A stretch of DNA of 64,000 nt from an uncultured Lachnospiraceae bacterium. Lineage in GTDB: Bacteria > Bacillota > Clostridia > Lachnospirales > Lachnospiraceae. The notes under the pieces are model-generated. The model had not been told where the DNA came from. It searched no databases and worked only from the letters and a program-made list of their open reading frames with translations. Made by a program: the position numbers and the translations under genes. Where the stretch lies: contig CAJTSD010000002.1 of NCBI GenBank assembly GCA_910578795.1, forward strand, positions 107,329 through 171,328, given 5' to 3'. Shown piece after piece: positions 41,990-51,117 of this stretch (positions are counted from its first letter, which is position 1; each line of letters opens with the position of its first letter).

Positions 41990-43360
41990 TTATATCCGCC
42001 CCAAAATCTGCCGCGCCACATACACGCCGCTCGCCGACGCGTGCGACAGCGAATGCGTCACGCCGCTGCCGTCGCCAATGACATAAAGCCCCTTGTGGCG
42101 GCTCTCAAGATTCTCGTCAATATCAACCTCCATATTGTAGAACTTCACTTCCACGCCGTAAAGCAGTGTATCATCGTTCGCCGTCCCCGGCGCAATCTTG
42201 TCGAGCGCGTAAATCATTTCGATAATCCCGTCCAAAATCCGCTTCGGCAGCACAAGACTCAAATCGCCCGGCGTCGCCGCAAGCGTCGGCGTCACAAGCC
42301 CTTCCTCGATACGCTTCATATTGCTCCTTCTTCCGCGCACCAAATCACCGAACCGCTGCACAATCACACCGCCGCCTAGCATGTTGGAAAGCCGCGCAAT
42401 GCTCTCGCCATAGCCGTTGCTGTCCTTAAACGGCTCCGAAAAATGCTTTGCCACCAAAAGCGCAAAATTCGTATTCGCCGTCTGTTTTTGTTCATCTTCA
42501 TAGCTGTGCCCGTTCACCGTGACAATCCCGTTGGTGTTCTCATTCACCACAATCCCATACGGATTCATGCAAAACGTCCGCACTCTGTCTTCAAACTTCT
42601 CCGTACGGTAAACAATCTTGCTCTCATAAAGCTCATCTGTCAGATGCGAAAAGATCACCGCTGGAAGCTCCACGCGCACGCCAATGTCCACACGGTTGGA
42701 CTTCGTGGAAATGTCAAGACTTTCACAAACCTTCTCCATCCACTTACTCCCGCTTCTGCCCACGGAAATGACACATCTGTCACATTCATATGACGCATCG
42801 CCGCAGCAAATCCGGTACCCGTCCTGCGTTACCGCCACATCGGTCACAGGCGTATCAAAATAAAAGTGCACCTGATCCTTCATCTCGGCATAAAGATTTT
42901 CCAGCACAATATAATTGATGTCCGTTCCCAAATGCCGCACCGACGCGTCAAGCAGGTTGAGTTTATTCTGCAGACACAGCTTCTTTAAATGCGTCCCCGC
43001 CGTCGTGTACATCTTCGTCCCCGCGCCGCCGTGCGCCATATTAATCTCATCTACATACCGCATCAAGTCAAGCGCCTGCGTCTTTCCGATATGTTCAAAC
43101 AGCGTCCCGCCAAAGTCATTCGTAATATTGTACTTCCCGTCGGAAAACGCCCCCGCGCCGCCAAAACCGCTCATAATCGAACAGCTCTTGCAGTGGATAC
43201 AGCTCTTGATCTTTTCCCCGTCAATCGGACACTTGCGGTTTTCAAGCGCATGTCCCGACTCAAACACCGCAATTTTAAGCGCACTGCTTCCCTGCATCAT
43301 TTCATATGCGGAAAAAATTCCTCCCGGACCCGCTCCAATAATAATTACGTCATATCTCAT
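41990..43360 (-). CDS. FAD-dependent protein (COG2509-type, NAD(P)/FAD dehydrogenase family)
   Basis: 456 residues. The FAD-binding dinucleotide fold is at the N terminus (YDVIIIGAGPGGIFSAYEM), with a Cys cluster KCPIDGEKIKSCIHCKSCSIMSGFGGAGAFSDGKYN and a C-terminal GLYVIGDGSGVTHSLSHASASGVYVA. Homologues are described only as uncharacterised FAD-dependent dehydrogenases. The start overlaps the stop of the histidine kinase gene by four bases, so they are co-translated. The Cys residues suggest a disulfide or iron-sulfur function; not certain. Confidence 0.9.
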   Translation of the reverse strand: MRYDVIIIGAGPGGIFSAYEMMQGSSALKIAVFESGHALENRKCPIDGEKIKSCIHCKSCSIMSGFGGAGAFSDGKYNITNDFGGTLFEHIGKTQALDLMRYVDEINMAHGGAGTKMYTTAGTHLKKLCLQNKLNLLDASVRHLGTDINYIVLENLYAEMKDQVHFYFDTPVTDVAVTQDGYRICCGDASYECDRCVISVGRSGSKWMEKVCESLDISTKSNRVDIGVRVELPAVIFSHLTDELYESKIVYRTEKFEDRVRTFCMNPYGIVVNENTNGIVTVNGHSYEDEQKQTANTNFALLVAKHFSEPFKDSNGYGESIARLSNMLGGGVIVQRFGDLVRGRRSNMKRIEEGLVTPTLAATPGDLSLVLPKRILDGIIEMIYALDKIAPGTANDDTLLYGVEVKFYNMEVDIDENLESRHKGLYVIGDGSGVTHSLSHASASGVYVARQILGRI

Positions 43361-46242
43361 TCCAAAACCTCCCGTAGCTTCTCAAGCAGTTCGTCATACT
43401 CCTTCAAAATATTATCATGCTGCGCCTTGACAAAAGCAATATTTCCATTTCTTGCCGCATTTTCCAGCGCCTTCGCAAACTCCGACAACTCCACTGCGCC
43501 GATGCCCAGTGAAGTGCTTTTAAGCGCATGCACCTTAATGCCATAGTTCTTCCAGTCCTCTTTTTCATAATAATCCACAATTTCCTCACGCAGCTTTCCA
43601 AGCGCATAAGACTGCAGAACCTCACGGTAAATTGCCTCGCTTCCGGCACAGTAGCTCGCACCCGCCCGCGCGTCAATAAAATCCAGGCGCTGCATCAGAC
43701 TTCTTTTTTCCGTCTGCGGTCTTACCTCCGGTTTCCGAAGAAGTGTGCGCATATCAAATCCGCCGTCCTCCTCAGGCTTCACCTCTTCCTCGGGCAAAAT
43801 AACAAGCTCCTTTGGCAGATATTTGCATATCATTTGCTCAAGCTCCGTTTCCTTCACAGGCTTTGCCAAATAATCGTCAAACCCTGCGCTGAAATATTCG
43901 TCCCGCGCACCGATAATCGCATTCGCCGTCAGCATAATGACAGGCGTGTCAGTATTTTTATTCTCCGCAACCCACTTCATGTTCTTTAACGTTTCGATAC
44001 CGTCCATTTCCGGCATCATATGGTCAAGGAAAATCATATGGTACTTTTTCAGCGTGATGTCCCTGAGGCACTCTTTCCCGCTCTCAGCCGTATCAATCTG
44101 AATGCGCGTACTCTTTAACAGCTCGCGCAAAACCTTTAAATTCATCGGCACATCGTCAACTACGAGAATGCGTGCTTCAGGTGCCTGAAAGCTGCTTTGG
44201 TAGGTATCGCCAAATGCGGCGCTGTCCTGGATCCGTGCCTGGAAATCCCCAATCGGTTCAAAAGAGCGCGCACGCTGCGGAATTTCCACCGTAAAGGTCG
44301 AACCGCGCCCATAGCTGCTCTCAAGGGAAATCGTACCGTTCATCATCTCAATGAGCTGCTTCGTAATCGCAAGACCAAGCCCCGTGCCCTCAATATTGCG
44401 GTTGCGCTCCACATCAAGACGCTGAAACGAATCAAACAGCTTCTGCTGGTCCTCATACTTGATGCCCATTCCCGTATCACGCACCGCCACAATCAGGCGG
44501 ATATTTTCTTCATCTGTTTTTACCCAGTTCGCGGATAATACAACCTCTCCCTTTTCCGTATACTTTACGGCATTCGTCAAAAGATTGATAATAATCTGAC
44601 GAACACGCACTTCATCACCGTAAAGCTGATGCGGAATCGACGTACTGTTCTCCATTCTGAAAAACAGCCCCTTATCCTTGGCGCGCACCTGTATCATGTT
44701 GTAACAATCTCCAAGCAGCGATGCAAGCTCATAATTGACTGGCTTAATCTCCATTCTTCCCGATTCAATCTTAGAAAAATCAAGAATATCGTTAATCAGC
44801 GAAAGCAGGTTTTGCCCCGCGCTCTGAATATCGTTTGCATATTCCCTGACATTTTCCTCACGGCTCTCGCGCAGAATCATCGTATCCATACCAAGCACCG
44901 CATTAATCGGGGTACGGATTTCATGCGAAATATTCGCAAGGAAGCTGCTCTTGGCACGGCTCGCCTCCTGTGCCTCCTGCTTTGCTGCCTCCGCCTCTTC
45001 ACGCGCAAGCACAAGCATTTGATTGCGCTCCTCAACCTTCGCCATCTCATGCTGCAGTCTGACTGCCGCTGCCTCCGCCTCCGCCGCGAACATCCTGCTA
45101 ATCCGCAACACGTTGATATACACCATAATCATGCAAAACACCGTAACCCCGATGCGGCTGAACATTGCCAAATCCCCAACCTTAACAATCTGCCCGCGCA
45201 CTAAATCAACCGTCGTGCCCACGCAGACAGCCACCATCGCAGCCGCATTGAAAACAGACTCCCTGCTCTTTGTCCGGTTCTTCCGAAGACGGTCAATATA
45301 CATCACCATACCGCTCACTGTCGCGATAAAAACCAGCAAATGCGAAAAAACCGACATTTCCATAAAATCCGCAATATTCAGTACCTGAATCAGCATCTGC
45401 ACCAACGCATTGAGCACACCGATGAAAATCAGCAGCTCCGACAATTTCTTATGAAACCCCTCTAATGTCCGCTCGATATAAAGCTGCAGCAAAACAGGCA
45501 TCAGCATCAGACATAAAAAGAACAAAACAGAATACAGCGTCTGATTTCCGTAGAAAATTATAAGTGTCTTTGTCTCAATGGAAAAATACAAAAAACTCAC
45601 GACGCAAAACAACGCAAGGCATCCAAGCCCTCCCGTATCCCGTTTATTAATCAGGCACAAAACGCCTCCTGCCCACGAAAGAAGCGCAGTAAACAAAATT
45701 ATTATATTGCAGGCTGTTTTCGGCATTGACGACGCAAGCAGCCGCAAAATAACACGGTCCCGCTCCCCGACCTCAATCGTATTAATATAGGAAGCGTAGT
45801 TGTCATACGGCGACGTCATTTCCATCCGAATATGCCCCTCGCCAAGCGTTTGCGGAATATCCACGAAATTCATCACGCTTCCTGCCGTATGCCCGAAACT
45901 CCTTACGTCATGCATTCCAAACTGGTAAATTTCTTCGCCGTCCACAAACACCCGAAACTGTTTATCCGCCGTCAAAAAACGCATGGTCAGCCCCGCAAAT
46001 TCCTTTGGTATCGTGTTTTCCATGACCACCGTTTCATATGCATTGCTTGAATCCGTATAAGGAAGGCTCACCGCCTCAACACGCCTGCCGTCCTCCCGGC
46101 ACACCGTCCACCCCGTATTAAAGTCGAAAACCTCGCCCTTTACGAGCGTCATGTCGTCCACCTGAAACGCCGCCGCAACGTAAATCACAAGGATTATCTG
46201 TAAAGCCACCACCAGCCACGCCGCATTCTTCAACCTCTTCAT
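43357..46242 (-). CDS. Hybrid sensor histidine kinase with receiver and Hpt domains
   Basis: 961 residues. Membrane helix at 7-25, extracytoplasmic domain (about 30-170), seven hydrophobic helices (about 175-380, 7TMR-DISM type), a coiled coil (about 385-430), HisKA with phospho-His440 in NISHEIRTPIN, HATPase (NLLTNAVKYTEKGEV, DTGMGI, GTGLGLAI), a receiver domain (ILVVDDVPMN, DHMMPEMDG, YLAKPV) and a C-terminal Hpt domain with His905 in KVHALKSTSLGIG. It can carry out a complete phosphorelay and signals to an unidentified regulator. Overlaps the FAD gene by four bases. Confidence 0.93.
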   Translation of the reverse strand: MKRLKNAAWLVVALQIILVIYVAAAFQVDDMTLVKGEVFDFNTGWTVCREDGRRVEAVSLPYTDSSNAYETVVMENTIPKEFAGLTMRFLTADKQFRVFVDGEEIYQFGMHDVRSFGHTAGSVMNFVDIPQTLGEGHIRMEMTSPYDNYASYINTIEVGERDRVILRLLASSMPKTACNIIILFTALLSWAGGVLCLINKRDTGGLGCLALFCVVSFLYFSIETKTLIIFYGNQTLYSVLFFLCLMLMPVLLQLYIERTLEGFHKKLSELLIFIGVLNALVQMLIQVLNIADFMEMSVFSHLLVFIATVSGMVMYIDRLRKNRTKSRESVFNAAAMVAVCVGTTVDLVRGQIVKVGDLAMFSRIGVTVFCMIMVYINVLRISRMFAAEAEAAAVRLQHEMAKVEERNQMLVLAREEAEAAKQEAQEASRAKSSFLANISHEIRTPINAVLGMDTMILRESREENVREYANDIQSAGQNLLSLINDILDFSKIESGRMEIKPVNYELASLLGDCYNMIQVRAKDKGLFFRMENSTSIPHQLYGDEVRVRQIIINLLTNAVKYTEKGEVVLSANWVKTDEENIRLIVAVRDTGMGIKYEDQQKLFDSFQRLDVERNRNIEGTGLGLAITKQLIEMMNGTISLESSYGRGSTFTVEIPQRARSFEPIGDFQARIQDSAAFGDTYQSSFQAPEARILVVDDVPMNLKVLRELLKSTRIQIDTAESGKECLRDITLKKYHMIFLDHMMPEMDGIETLKNMKWVAENKNTDTPVIMLTANAIIGARDEYFSAGFDDYLAKPVKETELEQMICKYLPKELVILPEEEVKPEEDGGFDMRTLLRKPEVRPQTEKRSLMQRLDFIDARAGASYCAGSEAIYREVLQSYALGKLREEIVDYYEKEDWKNYGIKVHALKSTSLGIGAVELSEFAKALENAARNGNIAFVKAQHDNILKEYDELLEKLREVLE

Positions 46243-46393
46243 CGTATATCACCTACTATCTAAAAACACTACGCTTTTGTTAAAAATATATCTTTTTTCT
46301 ATTCTAACATTATTGGTACAAAATAGAAACACCCTTTGCAAAAAGAATTACAGGAAAAACAAGAAAAAATTTCAAAAAAATCATTTACAACTA

Positions 46394-46421
46394 TAAACTT
46401 TCCTCTCACGCCTGCCGATAT
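46394..46421 (+). promoter_or_regulatory. Sigma-D (sigma-28) type promoter
   Basis: TAAACTTT at 46394-46401 and GCCGATAT at 46414-46421, with 16 bases between TAAA and GCCGATAT. This matches the flagellar-sigma consensus of Bacillus (TAAA, about 15, GCCGATAT). It lies about 100 bases before the downstream start codon. Confidence 0.75.
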
Positions 46422-46524
46422 ACAATAAAATGGAAGTATGCAAGTTCTATTTTATCATACGGACAGCATACATAAACATAAAAGCAACCACGGACGGTTC
46501 AATATTGGAAAGGAAGGGATACCC

Positions 46525-47211
46525 ATGAGCGTAACAGGAATTAACAGCAACGACATCAGCAATGTCTATACAACCGGAACAACAGCAAAGGACAAGGCAC
46601 CCATCACAACGAAGCCGGAAACAGACAAGACAACTACGGAAACAACCGATAAAAACAATACTACCACGGACAAAACAGAAACCACAAAACCCAACAGCAA
46701 CTCTGCTGCAGTTTATGACAAGACCAAGCTTTCTGAAGATGACAGAAAGGCAATTGTAGCACAGTTAAAGGCTGACCAGGAGAAACGCCAGTCACAGCTT
46801 ACCAGTCTTGTACACGACATGATTTCAAAGCAGACAAACGCTTTCGGCGCGGCAAACAACATTTGGCAGTTCCTTGCAAAAGGCAATTTCACGGTTGACG
46901 CGGAAACGAAGGCGCAGGCACAGAAGGACATCTCTGAGGACGGCTACTGGGGCGTAAAGCAGACTTCAGAGCGTATTCTTTCGTTTGCGACTGCACTTGC
47001 AGGAAGCGATTCAAAAAACCTTGAGAAAATGCGCGACGCGTTCTTAAAGGGATACGAGCAGGCAGAAAAGACTTGGGGCGGAAAGCTTCCCGACATCTCA
47101 AAGCGTACTTATGACGCAGTGCTTGAAGGCTTTGACAAATTGATGAAGCCTCAGGAAGAGGAGAAGGTTACAACCTCTGAAGACGGAACAGTTGTTTCTA
47201 AGACAGAATAA
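46525..47211 (+). CDS. Lachnospiraceae-type conserved hypothetical protein, probably motility regulon
   Basis: 228 residues, no signal peptide or membrane segment. The N-terminal 75 residues are Thr/Lys/Asn-rich and low-complexity (PETDKTTTETTDKNNTT); the rest is helical and conserved in type: LSEDDRKAIVAQLKADQEKRQSQLTSLVHDMI, FLAKGNFTVDAETKAQAQKDISEDGYWGVKQTSERILSFATALAG. I have seen this kind of protein described in motile Lachnospiraceae without function. Start chosen at MSVTGINSND with AAGGAAGGG upstream. Its sigma-D-like promoter suggests co-expression with flagella or chemotaxis genes. Confidence 0.85.
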   Translation: MSVTGINSNDISNVYTTGTTAKDKAPITTKPETDKTTTETTDKNNTTTDKTETTKPNSNSAAVYDKTKLSEDDRKAIVAQLKADQEKRQSQLTSLVHDMISKQTNAFGAANNIWQFLAKGNFTVDAETKAQAQKDISEDGYWGVKQTSERILSFATALAGSDSKNLEKMRDAFLKGYEQAEKTWGGKLPDISKRTYDAVLEGFDKLMKPQEEEKVTTSEDGTVVSKTE

Positions 47212-47270
47212 ATAGCGTGTGCCAACGCACATGCATTTAACATCATATACACAATTGTTTTAGACAATGC

Positions 47271-47314
47271 AAAACAGGCAGATGAAATCAAAATGATTTT
47301 ACCTGCCTGTTTTT
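47271..47314 (+). terminator. Terminator after the motility-type hypothetical gene
   Basis: AAAACAGGCAG and CTGCCTGTTTTT enclose an inner pairing of TGAAATCA and TGATTTTA; the second arm runs into a T-tract. It overlaps the start of repeat copy B on the other strand. Confidence 0.82.
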
Positions 47315-47408
47315 ATGCGCAGACCCGTGCAACGAAAATATGCCGCTAAAGCGGCACACGGGTCGCGCGGCAAGCAGGAGAAAATCATTTCCCCTACTTG
47401 ATTGCACA
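47311..47408 (-). repeat. Structured intergenic repeat (about 100 nt), copy B
   Basis: Reverse complement begins TGTGCAATCAAGTAGGGGAA and ends TGCGCATAAAA. Internal arms: CCCGTGTGCCGC with GCGGC and GCACGGG. Closing bases TGTGCA and TGCGCA can pair with one G-U. It lies between two convergent genes. Confidence 0.8.
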
Positions 47409-47424
47409 TACGCGTCCAAAAAAT

Positions 47425-48996
47425 TCACTTCACAATCAACAACCTGTCGCCCGCCTTAATCACGTCGTCCGTCAGATTATTAATCTCCTTAATGCGCTCC
47501 ACACTCACATAATATTTCTTTCCAATTTGCCAAAGCGAATCGCCGTTGTTTACATAATAAATCGCAAATCCCGGCAGTCCCTCAAGCACCTCGGGCGGTA
47601 TCGGCGAGAGCTTCAAATCCATCAAAATCGCCTCACTCTTGCTGTCATAAATCAGCAAACGGATATTCAGCATACCGCGCCACTCAAGCTGCGTGCTGTC
47701 CTTAATGCTGACATTCTGCTGCGTAAGCTGCACGTCCGTCGTGTACTGCTCAATGTCCGCACCGTCCACGCCCTCAAGCTCTCTCGTAATCTCAAACGGC
47801 AGACTGTCATGCACGGAGCAAATCGCCTGCCCCTCCGCACTCGTCGTATAGAGAACCTTTAACTCCACCGCCCCCGTTATCCGGGCTTCATTCTGCTCAA
47901 ACACAATGTCCTCAATCACGGCACGCGCATTGCAGTGGCAGATTTGCAGCACCTTGCTCTCCGAATCCTCAAGCTTTATGTTGCGCGCCAGCTTTTCCTC
48001 AATATTCATATCCGCTAACAAATCGCGGAAGCTGCGGCTGTCCGTGACCGCGTTGACCTCGCAACTCACTCCGTACACATCTGCGACAACCTGCTCCTGT
48101 TCCCGCTCGTAGAGCTTGATTTCCAGCTCAAGCGCCGCCTCAATTCCGATGATGCGCGGCTCCCCGTCCGAATCGTCGCGGATACTGATTTCCTCGTGCC
48201 CGATGTCGTAAGAAACGTCCGCAAGCATACCCTCACGGCTGTTTTGGCACTCCACGTTTCCGCTAAATGGCACCGTCGCTTCATACCAGTTTATTTTATC
48301 TGAATTGTCCTCGCGGTACACCACAAAGACATTCATCTCACCGTTTACCGCAAGCCGTTCGTCCGTAGCCTTGAAGCTGATTTGCGCAATATCCATACTC
48401 TTCCAAATCGCAGTTCCCATATCCGGCATTCCCGCCGGAAGCTTCGTTTCCTCATGAATGCGCAGCAAATCCCGCTTCTTTACCACGGTTTCCAAATAAT
48501 CCAGCTTCTTTTTGCGGTACTCCAAGCCGCCTTCCATTCCGCCGCTCTCAAGCCCTTCAAGCTCCGTACAGATTTCCTCGGACACCGTTTCCTCTACCTT
48601 CGGCTCAAGGCTGATAACCGCCTGCACATTGAGCTTTCTCGAGTTGATAATCTGCACGCGCAAGTCGTCAAGCTGTGCCTTGCAGATGACACGGTCCTGC
48701 CCCTCCATCTTGTCAAGGTAAATTTCCTCCATAAACGGAATTTCCCCCTCCATACCAGAAAGGTCGGCGCCCGCACCCTCCGCCTGATACATCACCTGAA
48801 ATTCCAGCCTGCCCTTCACCCAAATTTTGTTCATTCCCATTTTGATTTCGTCAACCTTCACGCGCCCGCTGCAGCAAACAATACGCGCCACGTCAGGCTT
48901 AGTGTCCGAAACATTGACGTCCTCCTCGAGCGGTATCTGCAAAAGCGCCTTCGCCTTTATCCGTTCAGTGTGAATATTTTTTTTCAAAAGCTCCAT
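47425..48996 (-). CDS. DUF3794 (SPOCS) repeat protein with C-terminal LysM domain
   Basis: 523 residues. Three DUF3794-type segments (for example KKNIHTERIKAKALLQIPLEEDVNVSDTKPDVARIVCCSGRV near the start) followed by a LysM domain at the C terminus (YYVNNGDSLWQIGKKYYVSVERIKEINNL). No signal peptide. Related proteins occur in spore coats or forespore-associated layers of Clostridia; this supports a spore-forming host, but location is inferred. GGAGG is about 7 bases upstream of MELLKKN. Located after pyrD with a decayed copy of the intercistronic repeat in its leader. Confidence 0.88.
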   Translation of the reverse strand: MELLKKNIHTERIKAKALLQIPLEEDVNVSDTKPDVARIVCCSGRVKVDEIKMGMNKIWVKGRLEFQVMYQAEGAGADLSGMEGEIPFMEEIYLDKMEGQDRVICKAQLDDLRVQIINSRKLNVQAVISLEPKVEETVSEEICTELEGLESGGMEGGLEYRKKKLDYLETVVKKRDLLRIHEETKLPAGMPDMGTAIWKSMDIAQISFKATDERLAVNGEMNVFVVYREDNSDKINWYEATVPFSGNVECQNSREGMLADVSYDIGHEEISIRDDSDGEPRIIGIEAALELEIKLYEREQEQVVADVYGVSCEVNAVTDSRSFRDLLADMNIEEKLARNIKLEDSESKVLQICHCNARAVIEDIVFEQNEARITGAVELKVLYTTSAEGQAICSVHDSLPFEITRELEGVDGADIEQYTTDVQLTQQNVSIKDSTQLEWRGMLNIRLLIYDSKSEAILMDLKLSPIPPEVLEGLPGFAIYYVNNGDSLWQIGKKYYVSVERIKEINNLTDDVIKAGDRLLIVK

Positions 48997-49142
48997 TCAA
49001 TACCTCCATTCTGCCAAAGTTTGCGAATTTGGGCGCAAGCCGGCATATCACTGTTTCTATCAATCCTAATAATTAAATGTATGTCCGAGAGCGCCCAATT
49101 ATTACAGTCTTTGCAAAACTTGCATGTTTGAGGTATCTTCCG

Positions 49143-50048
49143 TTATTTTACTGCACCGATGAGTTCAGAAAGGCTTTCCATGCCATACTGCTTCATATAT
49201 TCCGCAATCCCGTCCACGACCTCCACCGTCGCATACGGATTGACAAAATTCATCGCGCCCACTGCTACGCCCGTCGCTCCCGCAAGCAGAAACTCGACCG
49301 CGTCCTCCGCATTCGCAATGCCGCCCATACCGATAATCGGGATTTTCACGGCATTTGCCACCTGATACACCATGCGCACCGCCACAGGCTTTATCGCAGG
49401 TCCCGACAAGCCGCCCGTTTTGTTCGCAAGTGCGAATGTACGTTTGTGTATGTCAATCTTCATTCCCGTGAGCGTGTTAATCAGGGAAACGGCATCACTT
49501 CCCGCCGCCTCCGCTGCCTTTGCCATTTCCGCAATATCCGTCACGTTCGGCGAAAGCTTCATGATAATCGGCTGCTTCGCCTTAGCCTTAATTTCCTTTG
49601 TTATCTCAGACAGACACTTCGGATCCTGTCCGAACGCAATGCCCCCATGCTTTACATTTGGGCAGGAAACATTGATTTCCAGCAAATCAACCGGCTGGTC
49701 GGAAAGCTTTTCCACAACCTCCACATAATCCGCCGCCGAGCGTCCGCATACGTTGACAATAATTTTCGTGCCGAACTGCTTCAAAAACGGAATGTCCCGC
49801 CGGATAAACATGTCAATCCCCGGATTCTGCAGCCCGATTGCATTTAACATTCCGCCGTACGTTTCACACACGCGCGGCGTCGGATTGCCCTCCCACGGCA
49901 CATTTGCCACGCCTTTTGTGACCACCGCGCCAAGCTTGTTCAAATCGACGAATTCTGCATATTCCATACCCGAACCAAACGTCCCCGACGCCGTCATCAC
50001 GGGATTTTTGAGTTCCACGCCTGCGATATTGACCTTTGTATTTATCAT
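49143..50048 (-). CDS. pyrD: Dihydroorotate dehydrogenase B, catalytic subunit
   Basis: FMN enzyme of pyrimidine synthesis, type 1B, 301 residues. The family block KNPVMTASGTFGSGMEY, the catalytic Cys in NVSCPNVKHGGIAFG, and the FMN-phosphate end GMGGIANAEDAVEFLLAGATGVAVG are present. The start MINTKVNI lies 13 bases after the repeat-borne GAAAGGAG; the preceding codons TTTGG show that the upstream ATG seen in other copies is not needed. It needs the PyrK subunit encoded upstream. Confidence 0.96.
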   Translation of the reverse strand: MINTKVNIAGVELKNPVMTASGTFGSGMEYAEFVDLNKLGAVVTKGVANVPWEGNPTPRVCETYGGMLNAIGLQNPGIDMFIRRDIPFLKQFGTKIIVNVCGRSAADYVEVVEKLSDQPVDLLEINVSCPNVKHGGIAFGQDPKCLSEITKEIKAKAKQPIIMKLSPNVTDIAEMAKAAEAAGSDAVSLINTLTGMKIDIHKRTFALANKTGGLSGPAIKPVAVRMVYQVANAVKIPIIGMGGIANAEDAVEFLLAGATGVAVGAMNFVNPYATVEVVDGIAEYMKQYGMESLSELIGAVK

Positions 50049-50054
50049 ATTTAT

Positions 50055-50134
50055 AACCAAACTCCTTTCATAGCCTGCAAGTTTGGGCTGCAATGCCCAA
50101 ACTTGTAATCTTGAAAATTTTAATTTTCAAGATT
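50055..50134 (-). repeat. Intercistronic double-hairpin element, copy e (pyrK-pyrD)
   Basis: Perfect palindrome with AATCTTGAAAATT arms (50107-50134) holding the pyrK stop codon, then a perfect 11-bp hairpin CAAGTTTGGGC/GCCCAAACTTG (50078-50105), then AGGCTATGAAAGGAG and TTTGGTTAT before pyrD. It is the cleanest copy in the window. Confidence 0.9.
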
Positions 50135-50908
50135 TACCTCCGAAGCAAGATATACCGGACCGTCCGTACAAATCCGCGCGTTGTTTACATGCGAATGATG
50201 GTCGATTTCCTTCGTCTTTACCACGCACCCAAGACACGCTCCGACACCGCACGCCATGCGCTCCTCAAGCGAAATATACGCCGGAATGGATTTCATATCC
50301 GCATAATGCTTCACCGCACGCAGCATCGGCATTGGACCGCACGCAAAAATAACATCAGCGCTAAGACCTTCCGCTTCAATAATATTCAAAGCATGTCCCT
50401 TAATTCCAGCGCTCCCGTCCTCCGTCGCAATATGCACATTCCCGTACTTATTCAAATCCTCCGCCAAAAAAAGCTCATTGTTCCTGTAGCCGAGAATAAT
50501 GTCCTTCGACACTGCATCTGTAATCGCCTTCGCAAGCTCCAGCATCGGCGGAATCCCGATACCGCCGCCAATGATAAACACCCTTCTTCCTTTTGCCTCC
50601 TCAAGCGGAAACCCATTTCCAAGCGGACCTAAGACATCAATCCGATGCCCTGACTTGTAAGCGGAAAACTCCTTTGTGCCTGTTCCTGCCACGCGGTAAA
50701 CAATCCGAAGCCTTCCCTTTTCCTTGTCCGTCTCACAAACACTAATTGGACGCGGCAACAACGCCGACTGGTTCTGCGTATAGACGCTGATAAACTGCCC
50801 CGGACGCGCCTGCTTTGCAATCGAGGTTTCTATCCACATATCGAAAACCCCCGTTGCCCTCTGCGTCTGCCTGTAAACAACCGCCTGTTCCTTTTTCTTC
50901 TGCTCCAA
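50120..50908 (-). CDS. pyrK: Dihydroorotate dehydrogenase B, electron transfer subunit
   Basis: Transfers electrons from the FMN of PyrD to NAD through FAD and a 2Fe-2S cluster. About 262 residues. FAD-binding LPRPISVCE, NAD-binding IGGGIGIPPMLELAKA, and the cluster ligands in MACGVGACLGCVVKTKE plus a later Cys in ARICTDGPV. TTG at 50908 was chosen as the start because AGGAGG is 7 bases upstream; an ATG 57 bases earlier has none. The final residues NLEN are coded within the repeat palindrome. Confidence 0.94.
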   Translation of the reverse strand: MEQKKKEQAVVYRQTQRATGVFDMWIETSIAKQARPGQFISVYTQNQSALLPRPISVCETDKEKGRLRIVYRVAGTGTKEFSAYKSGHRIDVLGPLGNGFPLEEAKGRRVFIIGGGIGIPPMLELAKAITDAVSKDIILGYRNNELFLAEDLNKYGNVHIATEDGSAGIKGHALNIIEAEGLSADVIFACGPMPMLRAVKHYADMKSIPAYISLEERMACGVGACLGCVVKTKEIDHHSHVNNARICTDGPVYLASEVNLEN

Positions 50909-50968
50909 AATATTCCCTCCTTTTTTCAGGTTGTACGTAATCGAACGCAAGTTTCTTTTAAACATTTA

Positions 50969-51067
50969 TGTGCAATCGAGTAGGGGAACGCTCCTCTCTA
51001 CTACTCACCGCGCCGGGCACCCACCAGCTCTGCTGACAAATTTCACTTAGGTGCCCGTGCGCATGAA
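50969..51067 (+). repeat. Structured intergenic repeat (about 100 nt), copy C
   Basis: Starts TGTGCAATCGAGTAGGGGAA, then CTACTCACCGCGC, a long stem GGGCACC/GGTGCCC with a 30-base loop region, ending GTGCGCATGAAA. The first half is nearly identical to copy A; the second stem has a different sequence but keeps pairing. It lies between pyrK and glgP. Confidence 0.75.
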
Positions 51068-51068
51068 A

Positions 51069-51096
51069 GAAATGCAAGCCCGAAGACTTGCATTTC
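51069..51096 (-). terminator. Terminator of the glycogen phosphorylase gene
   Basis: Minus strand GAAATGCAAG/CTTGCATTTC with an eight-base loop, followed by TTTC, about 20 bases after the stop. T-run is short. Confidence 0.6.
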
Positions 51097-51117
51097 CAAA
51101 TAATGAATTCTAAATTA

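Noticed and set aside
48382..49131. 249-codon open frame on + opposite the DUF3794 gene
   Set aside because: Antisense shadow; no family resemblance.
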